Shown piece after piece: positions 8,710 through 16,506 of a stretch of 37,550 nt of DNA. The notes under the pieces are model-generated. The model saw nothing but the letters and a program-made list of their open reading frames with translations. It did no database searches and was not told the origin of the DNA. The position numbers were made by a program, and so were the translations under genes. Positions within the stretch are counted from its first letter, which is position 1, and the number at the start of each line of letters is the position of its first letter. The stretch comes from Myxacorys californica WJT36-NPBG1 (GTDB lineage: Bacteria; Cyanobacteriota; Cyanobacteriia; Leptolyngbyales; Leptolyngbyaceae), in assembly GCA_019359315.1 (NCBI GenBank), contig JAHHHO010000050.1, positions 1 to 37,550 on the forward strand. The letters are read 5' to 3'.

Positions 8710-9087
8710 CTAACCAACTAATGATTCTGCTGTAGATTGTGCGTCTCGGCGTTTGGGACGCTTACGATCGCTGCGACGAGTTCCGCCTGCCATCTGATAT
8801 TCCTCACTGTCTTTGCCGTATTGGTAAGCAACCGCAATTAGCATTCGCTCTGTCCATTCAGCAATCACTTTTTCGGCATCGCTCATGGCACTATAGGACT
8901 GATCCACAACCGATAGCGCGGTGTTGTAATTTTCTAGCTTCTGACGCGCTTCTTCGATCAGTTGACTATACGCTTGTACCGTTAGCCCATTGCCCAGATC
9001 TAGAGTGGATCGGATGGACTTTAACGCCGCTAAACGAGTCTGAGCCTTTTCTAGGGTTGTAGAGGCATACTTCTTTTTACGAGACAT
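8710..9087 (-). CDS. Small basic coiled-coil protein of unknown function
   Basis: This is a 125-residue soluble protein. The frame is open for 11 more codons upstream, but AAGGAG at 9095-9100 (minus strand) stands seven bases before the ATG at 9087 and fixes that start (MSRKKKYAS). The protein is mostly helical: a first helix (TLEKAQTRLAALKSIRS), a second with regular hydrophobic spacing (QLIEEARQKLENYNTALSVVDQ), and a third (SDAEKVIAEWTERMLIAVAYQYG). The C-terminal tail is very basic (RRSDRKRPKRRDAQ), which suggests nucleic-acid binding, but there is no known DNA-binding motif. I do not recognise the family. The upstream region carries two pairs of direct repeats with 21-bp spacing that could be operator sites. 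Confidence 0.8.
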   Translation of the reverse strand: MSRKKKYASTTLEKAQTRLAALKSIRSTLDLGNGLTVQAYSQLIEEARQKLENYNTALSVVDQSYSAMSDAEKVIAEWTERMLIAVAYQYGKDSEEYQMAGGTRRSDRKRPKRRDAQSTAESLVG

Positions 9088-9446
9088 CACCCGACTCCTT
9101 AATTGGTTAAAAATGTCCACTTCAAGGTAGCCAAGCTGTCTGATGAGCAGTAACCGTAATCTCTATGAAACAAAGCGCGATTTTTATGGGGCACGCGATC
9201 TCTTCAGTAGTTTTTCTGAACTTGTTTCAAGTTGTTCAGATGATCTAATTTCGTTTGAGAGTATTTAGAAAGCCAGAAATCGAAATTAATAAACTAGAAC
9301 TCATAATTAATAAACGTTTATGGTTAATTGGATTTCGCTTAAACGAAACTTATCTACCAGTTGGCAAAATCAAATAACGACAACTGCTAATCAAATAATG
9401 GGAACTGCTAATCAATATTGCAGCTCTCGAAATCAAGTTTAGAGAT
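9088..9446. promoter_or_regulatory. AT-rich upstream region with two pairs of 21-bp-phased direct repeats
   Basis: AATTAATAAAC occurs at 9284-9294 and again at 9305-9315. AACTGCTAATCAA occurs at 9382-9394 and 9403-9415, with a degenerate third copy near 9365. Both pairs have a 21-base period, two turns of the helix, as expected for side-by-side protein sites. The region lies upstream of the small gene starting at 9087 on the minus strand and after a terminator of the next gene, so any promoter here should serve the small gene. No gene is seen in it. Confidence 0.45.
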
Positions 9447-9487
9447 TAAAAAAAGAGTTCCCCAACTTCTCTGGGAGTCGGGGAACT
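9447..9487 (-). terminator. Rho-independent terminator of the thioredoxin-like gene
   Basis: The inverted repeat AGTTCCCC (9456-9463) with GGGGAACT (9480-9487) forms an 8-bp GC-rich stem. On the minus strand it is followed by a T-run (CTCTTTTTTT, 9448-9455). It lies 40 bases past the stop codon of the minus-strand gene at 9527. Confidence 0.85.
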
Positions 9488-9526
9488 GGGCGAGATAAAA
9501 CCTCATGAGCCGTCAATTAGAGTCTT

Positions 9527-10102
9527 TTACTCTTGCACAAGCTCGGTGTTGACTTCATTTACAGATCGCCGCTTGAGCGTGACCGACTCCGATCGCGGCA
9601 ACAAATCAAACACCTTCCGAAAAACATCGTCGATCTGCTCAAAAGAAATTATCCCCGTCTCGTTGAGAACCACCTTGCCCGACTGATCGAACACGACCGT
9701 TTGAGGCACAAAGCCTTTGTAGTAATAGCCTTCCTCGGTTGGACTAAACTTATCCTTCACGGGCAACGAATCCACCCGAACCGCCAAAATATCGATCACG
9801 CGACCGTAGGAACCTTGAATGCGAGAAACATTCGTCGAGAAAACTTTACAGTCGCGGCTGTCGTCGGTATAAAACACGAGCAGCGCTGGTTTACCTTGCT
9901 TTAGTGAGGTTGCTAACTTTACCTTTGGCGGAACAAGGGAACCGTTTCCAGCATAAAGCGCGAAGATGTCACCATCAAAACGATCGTCTTCTATCCCTGC
10001 TCGCGCCGAAGGAGTGAGAGAAAGAAGGGTTGCGATCGCAATTAAACTACAAGCAGCAAAAATCATCATTCGCCGCTTCCAAGCGTTCAGCCAAACATTC
10101 AT
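9527..10102 (-). CDS. Thioredoxin-fold protein, thylakoid photosystem I accumulation-factor family
   Basis: The 191-residue protein has an N-terminal signal or anchor segment (basic WKRR, then MMIFAACSLIAIATLLSL) with a likely cleavage site after SARA at residue 35. The rest has a thioredoxin-like fold: LLVFYTDDSRDCKVFS (74-89), ILAVRVDSLPVKDKFSPTEEGYYYKGFVPQTVVFDQSGKVV (105-145), and a final DDVFRKVFDLLPRSESVTLKRRS. The pattern agrees with the cyanobacterial family annotated as thylakoid membrane photosystem I accumulation factor, as far as I recall it. Only one Cys (C85) stands where thioredoxins have C-x-x-C, so a dithiol reaction is unlikely. It probably acts on the lumenal or periplasmic side. 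The frame is open to 10234, but that extension would overlap the next gene upstream, so I place the start at the ATG at 10102; no clear Shine-Dalgarno sequence supports it. Confidence 0.82.
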   Translation of the reverse strand: MNVWLNAWKRRMMIFAACSLIAIATLLSLTPSARAGIEDDRFDGDIFALYAGNGSLVPPKVKLATSLKQGKPALLVFYTDDSRDCKVFSTNVSRIQGSYGRVIDILAVRVDSLPVKDKFSPTEEGYYYKGFVPQTVVFDQSGKVVLNETGIISFEQIDDVFRKVFDLLPRSESVTLKRRSVNEVNTELVQE

Positions 10103-10181
10103 AAGGATCGGGATACCATCTTCAACATGCAGCACTTTCCATTGTGAAGCATTATTGTGAACGATTGGCTTCCTATCTCCG

Positions 10182-10496
10182 CTACTTTTCTGGCTGACGA
10201 ATGGTAAACGAAACAGGTTGTGACGATTGCACAATGGGCGAAACCGGCGGCGTTTGGGATGGATTCAGTTCTGAAGTCGGTTTAGAGACAGATGTTTCTG
10301 AAGGTTTAGACAATTCGTTCAGCAAGCTAAAGGGCAATCCGGCGCGTTTGTTGAAATTGGATGCGATCGCTAAAAATGCTCCGCCTAACACAAAAATAGG
10401 TAACGGCAGCGTGAGATGTTGCGCCCACTGAAAAAATTGCGACAATCCAAATAGCAGAATGAAGCACACTATTCCGAACTGAAACGTTGATCCCAT
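10182..10496 (-). CDS. Small membrane protein of unknown function
   Basis: This 104-residue protein has two hydrophobic segments: residues 6-22 (FGIVCFILLFGLSQFFQ) and 30-46 (TLPLPIFVLGGAFLAIA). A Pro/Ser-rich hydrophilic tail follows (SKPSETSVSKPTSELNPSQTPP). I do not recognise a family. It precedes the thioredoxin-like gene on the same strand with about 80 bases between its stop and that gene's chosen start, so the two may form a unit ending at the terminator at 9447-9487. The long Pro/Ser tail probably lies in the cytoplasm. Confidence 0.7.
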   Translation of the reverse strand: MGSTFQFGIVCFILLFGLSQFFQWAQHLTLPLPIFVLGGAFLAIASNFNKRAGLPFSLLNELSKPSETSVSKPTSELNPSQTPPVSPIVQSSQPVSFTIRQPEK

Positions 10497-10958
10497 AACT
10501 GATAAAGCCGTCTCTAACCAACTAGGACAATTTTAGTACATACATCCTGATGTGCCAGCTTACAATAAAACTATCGCTTCATGATGCGTTTCATCTTCGA
10601 TTTTACCCATCGGATTCAGCTATCAACTGTGACGGATTAACAGACTCATAGAACGGTTTGATTTGCCCTCACCCTAGCCCTCTCCCATAAAAGAAGGAAC
10701 AAGAGTTAGATTAACTTCCCTCTCTCGCGGCAGAGGAGTTAGGGGTGAAGGCAGTCCAAATTCGCTCAAGTAGGTTATCAAACACTAACCTTACTGAAGT
10801 CGTGCGTTTACGCCATCCCATTCAGACTAGACAATAGAAAGACTGATTTTAGAAAAATTACTTTTGTAACATCAGTAGCGGATGAGTGATTCCTCTAGCT
10901 CCTAGAGTCTTGAACGATTCCCCTACTCTCATTCCCCGCATTCTAGGAGACCCAAGTT
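10497..10958. other. Divergent intergenic region upstream of putA
   Basis: This region lies between divergently read genes and must contain promoters for both. It includes a dispersed repeat element at 10665-10752, listed separately. No gene is seen. An AGGAG at 10945-10949 is the ribosome-binding site of putA. Confidence 0.6.
10665..10752. repeat. Dispersed CCCTCACCCTAGCCCTCTCCC-type repeat
   Basis: GCCCTCACCCTAGCCCTCTC at 10665-10684 pairs imperfectly with GAGGAGTTAGGGGTGAAGGC at 10733-10752, so the element has inverted ends about 48 bases apart. The sequence type (CCCTCACCC...CCCTCTCCC) is a well-known dispersed short repeat in cyanobacterial genomes. A related copy at 16554-16596 lies inside a protein-coding frame. 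Confidence 0.7.
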
Positions 10959-13931
10959 ATGGTGAGTCAGGCGTTCGATCCTCGCTACGAAGATCAAACT
11001 CAATCGATTGCCCGTCAACTACTCAGCGCAACTCGTGAGTCGCGATCGCTCTTTTCCCGCTTTAAAGATCAGTTGCAATGGGATGACAAAATGCTCGGTT
11101 GGGCAATGAGCAATCCGGGCTTGCGGGTACAGCTTTTTCGCTTCATTGACTGTTTGCCCGCTCTCCGCAGCAAAGCCGAGATTGCTCGACATATGCAGGA
11201 ATATTTGAGCGATGAAACGGTTGAATTGCCGTCTGCCCTCAAGGGGATGCTGAATTTTGCTAATGCAGATTCGATGCCCGGACAAGTGGCAGCGACTACA
11301 GTTTCAACCGCCGTTCAAACTTTGGCGCACAAGTACATTGCAGGAGACGACTTAAAGCAAATTCTGAAAACGGTCGAGCGATTGCGAAAAGAGAAAATGG
11401 CATTCACGGTTGACTTGCTAGGAGAAGCGGTCATTACAGAAGCCGAAGCGCAATCGTACCTCGATCGCTATTTAGACCTGATGGCGCAATTAACGGAAGC
11501 ATCTAAATCTTGGTCAACCGTGCCCGAAATTGATACTGCTGACGGGGAATCGCTTCCCAAGGTACAAGTTTCAGTTAAGCTGACGGCGTTTTATTCGCAG
11601 TTTGATCCATTAGATGCCGAGGGCAGCGAAGCACGAGTGATCGAGCGGAGCCGAACCTTATTGCGTCGAGCCAAAGAACTCGGTGCGGCGGTTCACTTCG
11701 ATATGGAGCAGTACGAATACAAAGATCTGACGCTCTCAATTCTGAAGCAGCTTTTACTGGAAGATGAGTTCCGCGATCGCTCTGATATTGGCGTCACCAT
11801 TCAAGGCTACTTGCGCGATAGTCAAGACGATCTACAAGGCTTAATTGAGTGGGCAAAACAGCGTGGTACTCCGATCACCGTCCGACTTGTGAAAGGCGCG
11901 TACTGGGATCAAGAAACGATCAAAGCGGTACAGAAAGACTGGGAGCAACCTGTTTTTAACGATAAAGCAGCAACCGACGCGAACTACGAAACATTGACGG
12001 AGATGCTGCTAGAGAATCACGAGTATTTGTACGCCGCGATCGGTAGCCACAATGTTCGTTCTCAGGCACACGCGATCGCGATCGTCAAAGCCCTCAACAT
12101 TCCCAAGCGTCGCATCGAGTTTCAAACGCTCTACGGCATGGGTGACAAGCTCGCCAAAGCAATGGTTGAGCAGGGCTATCGAGTCCGCGTCTACTGTCCT
12201 TACGGTGAACTGATTCCGGGCATGTCTTACCTGATCCGTCGTCTGCTGGAAAACACCGCCAACAGTTCTTTCCTCCGCCAAAATCTAGAAGATCGTCCCG
12301 TCGAAGATCTGATTGCCCCGCCCCAACCGCTATCCGTGACCTCTGTGCCCTCTACTGTGACTCAGTTTCACAATGCGCCCGACACGGATTACGCTGAGAC
12401 TGAAGCCCGCGATCGTATCTCCACCACGATTCACTCCGTTCGCCAAACCCTCGGCAAAACCTACCTGCCTCTTATTGATGGTGAATACGTTGAAACTGAA
12501 GAGAAACTGAAATCTGTTAATCCTTCCCGCTCTAGTGAAGTGATTGGCGAGATTGGCATGATTGATGTTGAGCAGGCAGAAACCGCGATCGCGGCTGCTA
12601 AAACTGCCTTTTCCAGTTGGAAGAAAACGCCCGCTAGCGATCGAGTTGCCATTCTTCGCAAAGCTGCTACCCTGACTGCCGAGCGTCGTGACGAACTAAT
12701 CGCTTGGATGGTGCTAGAAACCGGAAAACCTGTTAAAGAGGCCGATGCCGAAGTGTCTGAAGCGATTGATTTCTGCACCTACTATGCAGATGAAATGGAG
12801 CGGCTGGATGCGGGCGTCAGCTACAACTTTCCAGGAGAAACGAATCACTATCACTATCAGCCTCGTGGCATTGTCATCGTCATCTCTCCTTGGAATTTCT
12901 CCCTAGCGATTCCAATGGGCATGACGGTTGCAGCCCTTGTAACCGGAAATTGTGCCTTGCTCAAGCCTGCTGAAACCTCGTCAATTATCGCGGCCAAAAT
13001 TACAGAGATTTTGGTTGAAGCTGGTTTTCCCCGTGGCGTCTTTCAATTTGTGCCAGGGAAAGGTTCGACGGTGGGAGCGCATATGGTGAAGCACAAAGAC
13101 ACTCATATGATCGTCTTCACTGGATCTCAAGCAGTGGGCTGTCAAATCTACGCTGACGCTGCCATTCTGCAACCGGGACAAAAACACCTGAAGCGGGTTG
13201 TCGCCGAAATGGGAGGCAAAAACGCCATTGTGATTGATGAAAGTGCCGATCTCGATCAAGCTGTTCAGGGTGTGGTGCAGTCAGCATTTAGTTATAGCGG
13301 ACAGAAATGTTCTGCCTGTTCGCGAGCGATCGTGCTTGAACCGATTTACGACACCTTTTTGGCAAGACTGGTTGAAGCGACGCGATCGCTCAATGTTGGA
13401 ATTGCTGAAGACCCCAGTACTCGCGTCGGTCCTGTGATTGATGACGAAGCCCAGCAACGGATCAAATCCTATATCGAAAAAGGACGCACTGAAGCTGAGG
13501 TTGCCCTCGAATTGCCTGCCCCAGATGGCGGCTACTTTGTCGGACCTGTCATCTTTGCCAACGTTGCCCCCGACGCCAAAATCGCTCAAGAAGAGATTTT
13601 TGGACCTGTGCTTGCTGTGATGAAAGCCAAAACCTTCGGTGAGGCATTAGATCTGGCAAACAGCACACCTTACGCGCTAACTGGAGGGCTGTATTCGCGC
13701 ACGCCCTCTCATATTGAGCACGCCCAAACCGAATTTGAGGTTGGCAATCTCTATATCAACCGAGGCATTACCGGTGCGATCGTCGCTCGTCAACCGTTCG
13801 GCGGCTTCAAACTCTCTGGTGTCGGCTCCAAAGCAGGTGGACCTGATTATCTACTGCAATTCCTCGAACCAAGAGTCATTACCGAGAACGTCCAACGGCA
13901 GGGCTTTGCCCCGATTGAAGGAGCCGATTAA
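10959..13931 (+). CDS. putA: Bifunctional proline dehydrogenase / glutamate-semialdehyde dehydrogenase
   Basis: The enzyme oxidises proline to glutamate in two steps. An FAD-dependent proline dehydrogenase makes pyrroline-5-carboxylate, and an NAD-dependent aldehyde dehydrogenase oxidises its open form. The 990 residues match the short PutA class. The first domain (about 100-450) shows VSVKLTAFYSQFDP (204-217), RLVKGAYWDQE (309-319), LYGMGDKLAKAM (391-402) and the substrate-binding RRLLENTANSSFLR (427-440). The second (about 505-985) shows SPWNFSLAIPMG (643-654), E750 in VAEMGGKNAIV, the catalytic C784 in SGQKCSACSR and QEEIFGPVLAV (877-887). No N-terminal DNA-binding domain is present, so it should not repress its own gene. 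AGGAG nine bases before the ATG supports the start. Proline breakdown supplies nitrogen and electrons, probably at the membrane quinone pool. Confidence 0.97.
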   Translation: MVSQAFDPRYEDQTQSIARQLLSATRESRSLFSRFKDQLQWDDKMLGWAMSNPGLRVQLFRFIDCLPALRSKAEIARHMQEYLSDETVELPSALKGMLNFANADSMPGQVAATTVSTAVQTLAHKYIAGDDLKQILKTVERLRKEKMAFTVDLLGEAVITEAEAQSYLDRYLDLMAQLTEASKSWSTVPEIDTADGESLPKVQVSVKLTAFYSQFDPLDAEGSEARVIERSRTLLRRAKELGAAVHFDMEQYEYKDLTLSILKQLLLEDEFRDRSDIGVTIQGYLRDSQDDLQGLIEWAKQRGTPITVRLVKGAYWDQETIKAVQKDWEQPVFNDKAATDANYETLTEMLLENHEYLYAAIGSHNVRSQAHAIAIVKALNIPKRRIEFQTLYGMGDKLAKAMVEQGYRVRVYCPYGELIPGMSYLIRRLLENTANSSFLRQNLEDRPVEDLIAPPQPLSVTSVPSTVTQFHNAPDTDYAETEARDRISTTIHSVRQTLGKTYLPLIDGEYVETEEKLKSVNPSRSSEVIGEIGMIDVEQAETAIAAAKTAFSSWKKTPASDRVAILRKAATLTAERRDELIAWMVLETGKPVKEADAEVSEAIDFCTYYADEMERLDAGVSYNFPGETNHYHYQPRGIVIVISPWNFSLAIPMGMTVAALVTGNCALLKPAETSSIIAAKITEILVEAGFPRGVFQFVPGKGSTVGAHMVKHKDTHMIVFTGSQAVGCQIYADAAILQPGQKHLKRVVAEMGGKNAIVIDESADLDQAVQGVVQSAFSYSGQKCSACSRAIVLEPIYDTFLARLVEATRSLNVGIAEDPSTRVGPVIDDEAQQRIKSYIEKGRTEAEVALELPAPDGGYFVGPVIFANVAPDAKIAQEEIFGPVLAVMKAKTFGEALDLANSTPYALTGGLYSRTPSHIEHAQTEFEVGNLYINRGITGAIVARQPFGGFKLSGVGSKAGGPDYLLQFLEPRVITENVQRQGFAPIEGAD

Positions 13932-13990
13932 CTGTCTAAAACCCGAGTTTTGAGGTATAAGGTGTGAGTTAGAGAATAGTCCGCAAATCT

Positions 13991-14335
13991 ATGTCCCAAT
14001 CCTCTGTTTCTTCTGAAGATCGGCTCGGTCGCTTAGAAGCGATTGTCTCTGGAATTGGTTTAGTTTTAGATCAAGTTGCCGATTGGCAGCGTGCCACTGC
14101 TCAAGAGCAGCGTGTTACCGCTGAACATCAGCGCAGTACTACCGAACAACTGAACCTAGTTGCCGAACAACTGCGCCTAGTTGCCGAACAGCAACGTACT
14201 AATACCGAGCAAATTGCGTCCAATAGCGAACAGATTGATGCGAACAGCTATCAGATTGCCGCCAATGCCGAAGGGATTGCTGAACTAAAAATTCTGATGA
14301 GAGACTTCTTAGCAAATCAGGGTCGCAATGGCTGA
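13991..14335 (+). CDS. Heptad-repeat coiled-coil protein
   Basis: This 114-residue protein begins with a helix (DRLGRLEAIVSGIGLVLDQVADWQ), then carries about nine seven-residue repeats from residue 36 to 98. These are of the type T-A-E-Q-x-R-x and N-x-E-Q-I-x-x (EQLNLVAEQLRLVAEQQR, NTEQIASNSEQIDANSYQI). The pattern predicts a long coiled coil that oligomerises. The end LMRDFLANQGRNG is a typical cap. Similar repeat proteins are common in cyanobacteria, but no function is established. Its TGA overlaps the ATG of the SGNH hydrolase gene by one base (TGATG), so the two are translationally coupled and the proteins may work together. Repeat number probably varies between strains because the DNA repeat has a 21-base period. 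Confidence 0.85.
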   Translation: MSQSSVSSEDRLGRLEAIVSGIGLVLDQVADWQRATAQEQRVTAEHQRSTTEQLNLVAEQLRLVAEQQRTNTEQIASNSEQIDANSYQIAANAEGIAELKILMRDFLANQGRNG

Positions 14336-15207
14336 TGCGGACTAAACCTTCTCACTCCAACACCCGGCTCAAAACTCGCTCTATCAAACCCGTGTCCAGA
14401 CCTCCTTCTAGTGGGTTTCTCCTGTCTCTCATCGCAAATATTATTTTAGGAGTGACATTACTAGTGTGGTTCTTTGGCGAGCGCTATGTAGACCAGTCAG
14501 ATTCCGCTTTTCCCGAACCAAGTCCTGCTCAAGCGGCTTCAACCCATAAGCCTTCAAGTCAGCGGCTCAACTATGATCAGTGGCTTGAAATTTTGACGAA
14601 AGAAGCAAAAGCAGCGGCGAAGAACAAGCCCGATCGCTTAATGGTTTTAGCGGGCGATTCGTTAAGTCTTTGGTTTCCGTCAAATTTACTGCCCAGTGAA
14701 TACCTTTGGCTCAACCAAGCCATCTCTGGCGAAAACTCGACGGGATTATTAAGACGCTTAAAGATATTTGAAAAGACGAATCCTCAAGCGATCTTCGTCA
14801 TGGTTGGGATTAACGATTTGATGAAAGGAATTTCTGATCAAGAATTGCTCGATCATTATTCACAAATGCTGAAAGACTTGCGGCAAACTCATCCCAACTC
14901 AAAAATTGTGATGCAATCGATTTTGCCCCATGCCGATGAATCGATCGTCACTGCTGAGAGTCGGCAACAGTTGCTCAAAATTTCCAACGATCGCATTCGC
15001 ACGATCAATCAAAAACTGGCAGCAATCACCCAAAGTGCAGGAGCGAGTTATCTCGATTTGCAGCCGATGTTTGCGGGTGAAAAAGGGTTTCTCCGACCAG
15101 AGTTGACGACTGATGGACTACATTTGAGTCAGCAAGGTTATCTCGTCTGGCGTTCTGCTCTTGAAACCTTCAATCAGATAACGGTAGAGACTCGACGCTC
15201 AAAATAG
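14335..15207 (+). CDS. SGNH/GDSL-type esterase with N-terminal membrane anchor
   Basis: The 290-residue protein has a basic N-terminus, one membrane span (about residues 26-47, GFLLSLIANIILGVTLLVWF) and a Ser/Pro-rich linker. An SGNH-hydrolase domain follows from about residue 101. Block I is LAGDSLSLW with nucleophile S109. Gly of block II is in ISGENSTG (131-138). Block III is VGINDLM with N160. Block V is DGLHLSQQGY with D260 and H263. The catalytic domain should face the periplasm or cell surface and may remove acyl groups from lipids, polysaccharide or peptidoglycan; the substrate is not shown by the sequence. It overlaps the heptad-repeat gene by one base. The start is set by that overlap and by the good membrane anchor that follows. 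Confidence 0.92.
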   Translation: MRTKPSHSNTRLKTRSIKPVSRPPSSGFLLSLIANIILGVTLLVWFFGERYVDQSDSAFPEPSPAQAASTHKPSSQRLNYDQWLEILTKEAKAAAKNKPDRLMVLAGDSLSLWFPSNLLPSEYLWLNQAISGENSTGLLRRLKIFEKTNPQAIFVMVGINDLMKGISDQELLDHYSQMLKDLRQTHPNSKIVMQSILPHADESIVTAESRQQLLKISNDRIRTINQKLAAITQSAGASYLDLQPMFAGEKGFLRPELTTDGLHLSQQGYLVWRSALETFNQITVETRRSK

Positions 15208-15285
15208 CTGTAATTTGAAGGAGTCCCTCTCAACGTTTATGATCAGGTTTGAGGGAACGTAGTGTGTTTGAGGGGCAAAGACTGG

Positions 15286-16500
15286 ATGGATACCAAAGCG
15301 TTTAAGCGATCGCTCAATAGTTCTGACCATTATCACCGCAAAGGCTTTGGGCACGACGCCGAGGTCGCCGATGCGATGCAGTCGGAATACCAAAGCAATC
15401 TGGTTCAAGAAATCCGCGACAACAACTACGTTCTTAAACGCGGGGCGGTGACGATTCGGTTAGCCGAGGCGTTTGGCTTCTGCTGGGGCGTAGAACGAGC
15501 CGTAGCAATGGCGTATGAAACACGCCAGCAGTTTCCAACCGAGAAAATTTGGATTACGAACGAAATAATCCACAATCCATCGGTCAATGAACGCCTGCGA
15601 GACATGAATGTGCAGTTCATTGAGGTTGTGAATGGTCAGAAAGACTTTTCGGGCGTTGCAGGCGGAGACGTAGTGATTCTGCCTGCGTTTGGGGCAAGCG
15701 TTCAGGAGATGCAGTTTTTAAGCGATCGCGGCTGCACAATTGTTGATACAACCTGCCCGTGGGTGTCTAAAGTTTGGAATACGGTTGAGAAACACAAGAA
15801 AGGCGATCACACCTCAATTATTCACGGCAAATACAATCACGAAGAAACGATCGCGACGAGTTCGTTTGCTGGAAAATATCTGATTGTTCTGAATCTCGAT
15901 CAAGCTCAGTACGTCGCCGACTATATTCTCAACGGCGGCGACCGAGATGAATTTTTAGCAAAGTTCAAAAAAGCGTATTCTGAGGGATTTGACCCCGATG
16001 TAGACCTCGATCGCATTGGCATCGCCAATCAGACCACGATGCTGAAGGGGGAAACCGAGCAGATTGGCAAACTGTTCGAGCGGACGATGATGCGCAAATA
16101 TGGCACTCACAACCTCAACGAACATTTCCTGAGCTTCAATACAATTTGTGATGCGACGCAAGAACGCCAAGATGCCATGTTTGATCTAGTCAAAGAAAAA
16201 CTAGATTTGATGGTCGTCATCGGTGGCTACAATTCGTCAAATACGACTCATCTACAGGAAATCGCGATCGAGCGAAATATCCCGTCTTTCCATATTGATA
16301 GCGATCAGCGCATTAAAGCAGGCAATCGCATTGAACACAAGCCGCTGCATCGCGACTTAGAAGTGGTTGAAAACTGGCTTCCTGAGGGAGAACTTGTGAT
16401 TGGCATTACGTCTGGAGCCTCGACGCCCGATAAAGTGGTAGAAGCCGTTTTGGAGAAAATTTTTGCTCTCAAAGCTGCATCCCCTGCCCTGCAAGGGTAA
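15286..16500 (+). CDS. ispH: 4-hydroxy-3-methylbut-2-enyl diphosphate reductase
   Basis: IspH is the last enzyme of the MEP pathway. It reduces HMBPP to isopentenyl and dimethylallyl diphosphate with a [4Fe-4S] cluster fed by ferredoxin. The three cluster cysteines are C66 ([11 protein letters not shown]), C157 ([12 protein letters not shown]) and C288 ([14 protein letters not shown]). Substrate-site histidines and Glu appear in [11 protein letters not shown] (H96) and [16 protein letters not shown] (H180, E186/E187), and the C-terminal ITSGASTPD is typical. The 404 residues and the N-terminal [10 protein letters not shown]...HRKGFGH extension agree with the long cyanobacterial/plant form. 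The frame is open from a GTG at 15262, but the ATG at 15286 matches the family start, and AGGGG lies about ten bases upstream. It supplies precursors for carotenoids, plastoquinone and the chlorophyll side chain that the chlP product later reduces. Confidence 0.97.
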   Translation: MDTKAFKRSLNSSDHYHRKGFGHDAEVADAMQSEYQSNLVQEIRDNNYVLKRGAVTIRLAEAFGFCWGVERAVAMAYETRQQFPTEKIWITNEIIHNPSVNERLRDMNVQFIEVVNGQKDFSGVAGGDVVILPAFGASVQEMQFLSDRGCTIVDTTCPWVSKVWNTVEKHKKGDHTSIIHGKYNHEETIATSSFAGKYLIVLNLDQAQYVADYILNGGDRDEFLAKFKKAYSEGFDPDVDLDRIGIANQTTMLKGETEQIGKLFERTMMRKYGTHNLNEHFLSFNTICDATQERQDAMFDLVKEKLDLMVVIGGYNSSNTTHLQEIAIERNIPSFHIDSDQRIKAGNRIEHKPLHRDLEVVENWLPEGELVIGITSGASTPDKVVEAVLEKIFALKAASPALQG

Positions 16501-16506
16501 TGCTGA

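Noticed and set aside
9527-10234. Longer 235-codon version of the thioredoxin-like gene
   Set aside because: The extension would overlap the next gene upstream and would bury the signal peptide.
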